Positions 1 through 4,592 of a DNA stretch of 6,561 nucleotides are shown one piece after another. Position 1 is the stretch's first letter. Each line of letters starts with the position of its first letter. The notes under the pieces were generated by a model. That model saw only the letters and a program-made list of their open reading frames with translations, was not told where the DNA came from and ran no database searches. The stretch is taken from positions 1 through 6,561 of the forward strand of contig JAEZBH010000167.1 in NCBI GenBank assembly GCA_023427285.1, given 5' to 3'. Source of the stretch: Pseudomonadota bacterium (GTDB lineage: Bacteria; Pseudomonadota; Alphaproteobacteria; Sphingomonadales; Sphingomonadaceae). A program made the translations under genes and the position numbers.

Positions 1-22
1 CTGCACTACTCACCGTTCAATG

Positions 23-2470
23 TCAGTAAATCCCGCCCATCGTCTCGACGAACTCGGTGTCGGACTGCACGGTTTGCGGCCCGTTCAGCGAGACGTAGGG
101 GCGCGGCTCCTGCCCCGGCTTGAAGGCTTCCCAGATCACGTCCGGCCCGTCGTAGTTGGCGAGCTTGCCGGTCTTCCGATTCACCTTGACGAAGCGCAGG
201 CCCTGCGGGGCCATGAACTGGGGCTTGGGGGCATCCTTCAGCGCGGCCTCGGCGAACTGCTTCCAGATCGGCGCGGCAACGGTGCCGCCCTGCGCCCAGC
301 TGCCCATCGAGCGCGGCGTGTCATAGCCAAGGTAAAGACCGGCGGCGAGGTCCGGGGTCATGCCCACGTACCACACGTCGTGCGAGTTGTTGGTGGTGCC
401 GGTCTTGCCCGCCATCGGCCGGTCGAGATCGCGCAGGCGGGTCGCCGTGCCCCGCGCAATCACGCCTTCAAGCATATGAACCACCTGATAGGCGGTGCGC
501 GGGTCGATCACCTGCTTGCGGGCATCTGCCACCACCGGCATGCCCTCGCCCTGCCATTCGGCGGCCACGCAGCTTGGGCAATTGCGCTTGTCGGTCTTGT
601 AGATGGTCTTGCCGTGGCGATCCTGCACCCGGTCGATCAGCGTCGGGTCCATCTGCTTGCCGCCGTTGGCCAACATGCCGTAGGCGGTCACCAGCTTCAT
701 GACCGTGGTCTCGCCTGCGCCCAGCGACATGGCCAGCACCGGGCTCATCTTGTCGGCAATGCCCAGCCGCTCGGCCATTTCAGCGACTTTGGGCATACCG
801 ACGCTGTTGGCGAGGCGCACGGTCATCAGGTTGCGCGATTGCTCAAGGCCGGTGCGCAGCGTCTGCGGACCCGTGCCGCGCCCTGAGAAGTTGCGGAAGC
901 ACTTCACGCCGAGCCGCGCGCCCTGATTGACGCAGAAATCCTCATCCAGCACCACCGAGGCCGGGGTGAAGCCGTTGTCCATCGCGGCGGCATAGACGAT
1001 CGGCTTGAACGCCGAGCCCGGCTGGCGCATCGCCTGGGTCGCACGGTTGAACTGGCTGCGGCGCGCATCGAACCCGCCCACCAGCGCCAGCACGCGGCCA
1101 GAGAGCGTATCCATCGCCACGAACCCGCCCGAGATCTGCGGGATCTGGCGCAGCGCGTAGGTGTTGGCCGCCTTCGAAACGGGGGCCACCGGAATAACGT
1201 CTCCCGGCTTCAGGTGCTGCGAGGCAGGCTGACCCTTCATGCGGCGGGTGGCGTGCTCGGCGGGCATCCGCCCGCGCGTGCCGTCGCCGAAGCCGAGGAT
1301 GGAGGTGCCGCCCTGCTTTTCCAGCACCACGGCGGCGCGCCATTCCTCGTAGCCCAGCGGCACGTCCAGCGCGTTCAGGCGCTTCTCCCAGCCCTCGCCC
1401 AGTTCAATGGTATCGAACGGGCCGCGCCAGTCGCGGGCGCGCTCGAAGCGCAGGAAGCCGTCGCGCATGGCGGTTTCTGCCGCCTGCTGCATTTGCGGGT
1501 CGATGGAGGTGTAAACCCACAGACCGCCGCCATAAACCTTGTCCTCGCCGTACACGTCAATGAGCGTCCGGCGCACTTCCTCAACGAAATACTCGCCCAG
1601 CCGCGAGCGGGTGCGAGACTGCACCGGCGCGAGTACGATCTCTTTGCTGACCGCCGCATCATACTGCGCGGGCGTGATGTAGCCGTTGTCCCGCATCTGG
1701 CCGAGCACGTAATTGCGCCGCTCGGTTGCCATGTCGCGGTACTTGGGCTGGCCGTAGAGGCTTGGCCCCTTGGGAAGCGAGGCCAGGAACGCCGCCTCCT
1801 CGATCGTCAGCTCGTCCAGCGGCTTGTTGAAATAGGCCAGCGAGGCCGCGCCCACGCCATAGCTGTTCCGGCCAAGGAAAATCTGGTTCAGGTACAGCTC
1901 AAGAATGCGCTGCTTGGGCATGGCCTCCTCAAGCCGCTTGGCCAGAATGGCCTCGCGCAGCTTGCGGGTGTAGCTCACCTCGCGGCCCAGATTCATTGCC
2001 TGCGCCAGCTGCTGGGTGATGGTGGACGCGCCCACGAGGCGCTTGTCGCTGCCCATGTTGCGCACGTTGGTGATGACCGCGCGCAAAATGCCCGCGTAAT
2101 CAAGACCGCTGTGGCTGTAGAAGGTCTTGTCTTCCGCCGAGATGAAGGCGTGACGGATGCGCTCGGGAATTTCCTCATAGGAGGTGTAGATACGCCGCTC
2201 GCGCTGGAACACCGTCAGAATGGACCCATCGCCCGCCAGCACCGTCGTCGGCAGGTCCGGCTCATAGCCCGCCAGCTCTTCGACCGAAGGCAGGTCCTGC
2301 GCCATCGAGGCATAGAGCAGACCGCCCGCCACCAGTCCGAGCGCCATCAGCGCACCGCCGCCCAGCAGCCATTTCTTGCCCCGGCTGAGAGACGCCAAGC
2401 CCTTGAGGCGGCCCTGCTGCACACGGTCGGACGGGTCGTTCTGGTGATCGTTTTGGCCCGGTTCAGCCAC
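23..2470 (-). CDS. mrcA: Penicillin-binding protein 1A (bifunctional peptidoglycan glycosyltransferase/transpeptidase)
   Basis: This class A PBP polymerises lipid II into glycan and cross-links the stem peptides on the periplasmic face of the inner membrane. The 815-residue length is normal for the family. A short cytoplasmic tail precedes one membrane anchor at about residues 34-55. The GT51 domain (about 75-250) shows EDKTFYSHSG with catalytic Glu113, GASTITQQ at 147-154, RKLREAILAKRLEE at 169-182 with the second conserved Glu173, and an ELYLNQIFLGRNSYG motif. A linker region, probably the OB-like domain of PBP1A, follows. The transpeptidase domain has nucleophile Ser486 in SAFK, SRN at 545-547 and KTGTT from Lys689. 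The frame stays open upstream to a TTG at 2548. I chose the GTG at 2470 because AAGGA lies 8 bases before it and the tail then has usual length. The gene follows the amidase after 143 bases with no clear terminator, so co-transcription is plausible. All four cysteines are in the transpeptidase domain. Confidence 0.95.
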   Translation of the reverse strand: MAEPGQNDHQNDPSDRVQQGRLKGLASLSRGKKWLLGGGALMALGLVAGGLLYASMAQDLPSVEELAGYEPDLPTTVLAGDGSILTVFQRERRIYTSYEEIPERIRHAFISAEDKTFYSHSGLDYAGILRAVITNVRNMGSDKRLVGASTITQQLAQAMNLGREVSYTRKLREAILAKRLEEAMPKQRILELYLNQIFLGRNSYGVGAASLAYFNKPLDELTIEEAAFLASLPKGPSLYGQPKYRDMATERRNYVLGQMRDNGYITPAQYDAAVSKEIVLAPVQSRTRSRLGEYFVEEVRRTLIDVYGEDKVYGGGLWVYTSIDPQMQQAAETAMRDGFLRFERARDWRGPFDTIELGEGWEKRLNALDVPLGYEEWRAAVVLEKQGGTSILGFGDGTRGRMPAEHATRRMKGQPASQHLKPGDVIPVAPVSKAANTYALRQIPQISGGFVAMDTLSGRVLALVGGFDARRSQFNRATQAMRQPGSAFKPIVYAAAMDNGFTPASVVLDEDFCVNQGARLGVKCFRNFSGRGTGPQTLRTGLEQSRNLMTVRLANSVGMPKVAEMAERLGIADKMSPVLAMSLGAGETTVMKLVTAYGMLANGGKQMDPTLIDRVQDRHGKTIYKTDKRNCPSCVAAEWQGEGMPVVADARKQVIDPRTAYQVVHMLEGVIARGTATRLRDLDRPMAGKTGTTNNSHDVWYVGMTPDLAAGLYLGYDTPRSMGSWAQGGTVAAPIWKQFAEAALKDAPKPQFMAPQGLRFVKVNRKTGKLANYDGPDVIWEAFKPGQEPRPYVSLNGPQTVQSDTEFVETMGGIY

Positions 2471-2478
2471 GCTGACGT

Positions 2479-2483
2479 TCCTT
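2479..2483 (-). promoter_or_regulatory. Ribosome binding site deciding the mrcA GTG start
   Basis: The minus strand reads AAGGA here, 8 bases before the GTG at 2470. This is a near-ideal Shine-Dalgarno spacing. The alternative TTG at 2548 has only a weak, distant purine stretch upstream. That supports the shorter protein. Confidence 0.7.
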
Positions 2484-2613
2484 ACTCTGTCGCGAAACCC
2501 GCGTTTAAGGCGGTTCGAAGGTGAAGGCAACCGGCCCGCCTGTCCCAATTGAACCCAGCCACCTCTAATTCAGCCAGATTGTCGCTTCCTCGCCGCAGGT
2601 CAAGGCAGGCCGA

Positions 2614-4053
2614 TCAAAGGCCCCCGGCGGCCACGGAGGTCCGCGCCAGCGTCCGCTGGAAATAGGATTCCACCGCCACACGCACGCCGCGCGCAATGGT
2701 CCGCTGCCCGGCTTCGGTGAACAGGAATTTGCTGTCCTCAAGGTTGGACATATAGCCCGTCTCCAGCAGCACGGAGGGCACATCCGGTGCCCGGAGAACG
2801 CGGAAACCGGCAAAACGATGATTGTTGGAGCGGAAATAACGGTATTTTCCCACCTCGCGCACCACGATGCCCGCGAACTCGGCGGAGAGATTCTTGGTCT
2901 CCCGCTGCACGAGGTCGATCAGGATGTCGGTCACGTCCTGGCTTTCCGCGCCAAGGTTGATGCCCGCGATAATATCCGCCTTGTTTTCCTTGGCGGCCAG
3001 CCGCTCGGCTTCCTTGTCCGATGCGGTTTCAGACAGCGTGTAAACCGTTGCGCCATGCACGTCCGGGCGGCCGATCGAGTCCGCGTGGATCGAGATGAAC
3101 AGGTTCGCGCCAGCCGCGCGCGCAATGTCCACGCGCCGACCCAGTGGAATGAAAATGTCGGTCGAGCGGGTGAGCACCGCCTTCACCTTGCCCGAGCGGT
3201 CAAGCTCCTCCTTGATCGCCTTGGCAATGGCCAGCGTGACTTCCTTTTCCCATTTGCCCTTGATGACGCTCGGCGCGCCGGGGTCCTGCCCGCCGTGACC
3301 CGCATCAATCACCACCACGGGCTTTGCACCGCGCGCCACCGGCCCCAGCGGCGTTGACGGCGCGTTGACCGGAGGCTGAGCCGCAACAACCGGCGCCACA
3401 ACCGGCACAGCGGCTGCTGTCTGAACCGGAGCCGCCTGAACCGGAGCCGTCTCCTGAGTGGCCGCTGCAACCGCCGCCTGCACCTGAGGGGGAACTGTCC
3501 CGGCTAGCACGGGCGCGGGCGCGGCGGCTCCCGTGGCCGCGCTCAGGGCCAGCGTGCGGCGGCCTTGCTTCAGCGCGCTGGCAAAGCCCTTCTGGTCGCG
3601 GCTGACCAGCAGACGCACGCCATGACGACCCGAGACGCCTGCCGGATCGACGCTGGCAACCGCCCCTTCGGCAAGGTCGATCACAAGGCGGCTCATCTCC
3701 GGCGTGTTCTGGGCAAGGCGCACGGATTTGACCGGCCCGCTGCCCTCCGCCCGGTTGGGACCGGCCAGCCGCGTGCCCGGAAAATCGATCACGATGCGCT
3801 GCGGTCCGTCCAGATAAAACAGGGTGGGCGCGGCAAAGCCCGCATCCAGATCAATAACCACAGCCGCGTCGCTGCCCTGCGCCATGGCCGACAGGCCGGT
3901 GATCCGCGCCGCCTCAACCGGAAGTGCCAGCACCAGTAATCCCAGCATCAGCATCAGCGCCGCTGAGAGCCGCCGAACGCCTGCCAGCCCGCCCGACCTT
4001 GTGTGGTTTGCCTGAAAACAGCCGCCCCGGTTGCCCGGCAAAGTGCCGATCAT
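2614..4053 (-). CDS. amiC: Periplasmic N-acetylmuramoyl-L-alanine amidase, AmiC type (AMIN + Amidase_3)
   Basis: This zinc amidase cleaves the bond between N-acetylmuramic acid and L-alanine in peptidoglycan, typically during daughter-cell separation. The 479-residue protein has an export signal (hydrophobic core about 29-45, likely cleavage after VEA at 46-48), an AMIN domain at about 50-150 that normally targets amidases to the septum, an Ala/Pro/Gln/Val-rich linker at about 152-245, and a C-terminal Amidase_3 domain. Expected zinc ligands are His253 in DAGHGG, Glu269 in WEKEVTL and His323 in SIHAD; the catalytic Glu is 431 in LLETGYMSN. Between His323 and Glu431 lies a segment with DVTDILIDLVQRET (373-386), resembling the autoinhibitory insert of amidases activated by EnvC/NlpD-type LytM factors; that activation is inferred. 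I chose the ATG at 4053 for its doubled Shine-Dalgarno and because it places the signal near the N-terminus, although the frame is open to 4602. The amiC symbol is by domain type, not proven orthology. Confidence 0.93.
   Translation of the reverse strand: MIGTLPGNRGGCFQANHTRSGGLAGVRRLSAALMLMLGLLVLALPVEAARITGLSAMAQGSDAAVVIDLDAGFAAPTLFYLDGPQRIVIDFPGTRLAGPNRAEGSGPVKSVRLAQNTPEMSRLVIDLAEGAVASVDPAGVSGRHGVRLLVSRDQKGFASALKQGRRTLALSAATGAAAPAPVLAGTVPPQVQAAVAAATQETAPVQAAPVQTAAAVPVVAPVVAAQPPVNAPSTPLGPVARGAKPVVVIDAGHGGQDPGAPSVIKGKWEKEVTLAIAKAIKEELDRSGKVKAVLTRSTDIFIPLGRRVDIARAAGANLFISIHADSIGRPDVHGATVYTLSETASDKEAERLAAKENKADIIAGINLGAESQDVTDILIDLVQRETKNLSAEFAGIVVREVGKYRYFRSNNHRFAGFRVLRAPDVPSVLLETGYMSNLEDSKFLFTEAGQRTIARGVRVAVESYFQRTLARTSVAAGGL
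3421..3450 (-). repeat. 15-base tandem repeat in the amidase linker
   Basis: Two 15-base units, 3421-3435 and 3436-3450, differ only at their last base. In the protein they encode consecutive APVQ blocks within the Ala/Pro-rich linker between the AMIN and catalytic domains. An in-frame duplication in a flexible linker is a simple way to vary its length, so the copy number may differ between strains. Confidence 0.85.
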
Positions 4054-4057
4054 CGCT

Positions 4058-4066
4058 TCCTGTCCT
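4058..4066 (-). promoter_or_regulatory. Doubled Shine-Dalgarno for the amidase
   Basis: The minus strand reads AGGACAGGA, which contains two AGGA cores lying 9 and 4 bases before the ATG at 4053. The 9-base spacing of the outer copy is good. This supports the ATG at 4053 over the many upstream in-frame codons. Confidence 0.65.
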
Positions 4067-4131
4067 GCTCTCACGCCCGTTCGTTGCCGCTGTAGAGGGG
4101 ATTTTCCCGCTGCTGGTTCATTGAACTGAGT

Positions 4132-4237
4132 GTTGTGGATTAGCTGCACATTAGTCGGCCAAGCCCCGCTGAACAAGGACCGAGGCGATAAACTGTATAT
4201 CCAACATGCATCGAAATACTGACTTGGGTTGTGGATT
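4132..4237. repeat. Direct repeat GTTGTGGATT, two copies
   Basis: GTTGTGGATT occurs at 4132-4141 and again at 4228-4237, exactly 96 bases apart in the same orientation, within the AT-richer core. Read on the minus strand, the first copy includes TAATCCACA, which differs from the DnaA box TTATCCACA at one position; the second differs at two. A protein-binding role is inference only. Confidence 0.45.
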
Positions 4238-4242
4238 GTCCA
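4213..4242 (-). promoter_or_regulatory. Weak candidate promoter for amiC-mrcA
   Basis: On the minus strand TGGACA (4237-4242, five of six matches to the -35 consensus) is followed after 18 bases by TATTTC (4213-4218, three of six matches to the -10). A separate TATACA lies further downstream at 4194-4199 but lacks a good -35. The AT-richer setting makes a promoter here likely, but its exact position is uncertain. Confidence 0.22.
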
Positions 4243-4244
4243 AA

Positions 4245-4272
4245 TTGGTGTTAGCTGTCCAACTGTTACAGT
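4245..4272 (+). promoter_or_regulatory. rne: Candidate rne promoter with extended -10
   Basis: TTGGTG at 4245-4250 is followed after 16 bases by TACAGT at 4267-4272, which is preceded by TGT and so resembles an extended -10. The -35 is poor (three of six). The -10 sits inside an inverted repeat, AACTG-TTA-CAGTT (4261-4273), and the -35 overlaps CCAA-A-TTGG (4240-4248). If this is used, the rne leader would be a little over 300 bases, comparable to the long leader of E. coli rne. Confidence 0.3.
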
Positions 4273-4496
4273 TTCGGATTTCAACGCGCTCAGCGTCATG
4301 CCCTTGCCACCCGGCCCCTTGTTGGGATCGATGTATTGCCAGGTCAGGCTGAACGGAACGCTTTGACGACAAGGATTGCAATCAATGGGCCGATTGGCGG
4401 GCGAGAGGGCTGAGGAAAGGGTGAAGAACCTTCCTTGTGCCGCGCCTGTCATCACACGGCCATTTGGCGTCCTTCCCCTGCAACGTTTTACGCTGC

Positions 4497-4510
4497 GCCG
4501 CGTTGGCGGC
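4497..4510 (+). promoter_or_regulatory. Short hairpin in the rne leader
   Basis: GCCGC (4497-4501) pairs with GCGGC (4506-4510) around a GTTG loop, giving a five-pair GC stem. It is not followed by a T run, so it is not an intrinsic terminator. It belongs to the structured GC-rich stretch just upstream of rne. Confidence 0.4.
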
Positions 4511-4542
4511 CGGCTGTACCCACAGACACACGCAGTCGCACG

Positions 4543-4572
4543 AGCCGGGCGCCTTAGCGCGCCTGCCCGGCT
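4543..4572 (+). promoter_or_regulatory. Stem-loop immediately upstream of the rne ribosome binding site
   Basis: AGCCGGGC (4543-4550) is the exact reverse complement of GCCCGGCT (4565-4572), giving an eight-pair, nearly all-GC stem with a 14-base loop that can itself form a small inner stem. The stem ends 8 bases before the GGAG of rne. There is no downstream T run, so this is not a terminator. Because rne mRNA in E. coli is autoregulated through leader hairpins, a similar role is plausible here but is inference. Confidence 0.5.
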
Positions 4573-4580
4573 GCGCGCAT

Positions 4581-4584
4581 GGAG
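4581..4584 (+). promoter_or_regulatory. Ribosome binding site of rne
   Basis: GGAG lies 8 bases before the ATG at 4593. It selects this ATG over the in-frame ATG at 4605. The resulting N-terminus, MSTRMLIDARH, matches the pattern I recall for alphaproteobacterial RNase E. Confidence 0.75.
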
Positions 4585-4592
4585 AACTTTGA

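Larger units (their letters stand above)
4054..4592. other. Divergent intergenic region between the amidase and rne
   Basis: I see no convincing protein gene in these 539 bases. The frame upstream of the amidase happens to stay open through the region but shows no family features. The half nearer the amidase has an AT-richer core (about 46% GC at 4121-4280, by count) that contrasts with the GC-rich genes on both sides. That core carries candidate promoters, a direct repeat and two short palindromes. The half nearer rne is GC-rich and holds hairpins that end just before the rne ribosome binding site. The region must supply start signals for both directions, and probably a long rne leader. Confidence 0.8.

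Noticed and set aside
1..22. Start of prfB at the left edge
   Set aside because: prfB commonly follows mrcA in related genomes, and the minus strand has GGTGAG near the edge, but 22 bases are too few to support any coding call.
1214..2524. A 436-codon open frame on the plus strand antisense to mrcA
   Set aside because: It overlaps the PBP1A gene, shows no recognisable domain and is His/Arg/Ala-rich in the manner of GC-rich shadow frames. The same applies to 20-886 and 2818-3357 on the plus strand.
2471..2613. Terminator or promoter in the amidase-mrcA spacer
   Set aside because: The best inverted repeat, CGGTT/AACCG at 2511-2533, has a five-pair stem, a 13-base loop and no T run. A TTGACC on the minus strand has no acceptable -10 at 16-18 bases. 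Neither is good enough to call.
4363..4391. TTGACG as a -35 for rne
   Set aside because: The hexamer itself is good, but the sequence 16-18 bases downstream is GC-rich (TGGGCC) with no resemblance to a -10.
4414..4434. Hairpin GGAAAGG...CCTTCC in the rne leader
   Set aside because: It needs a bulged A and has a short stem of mixed strength. It is not distinguishable from chance.
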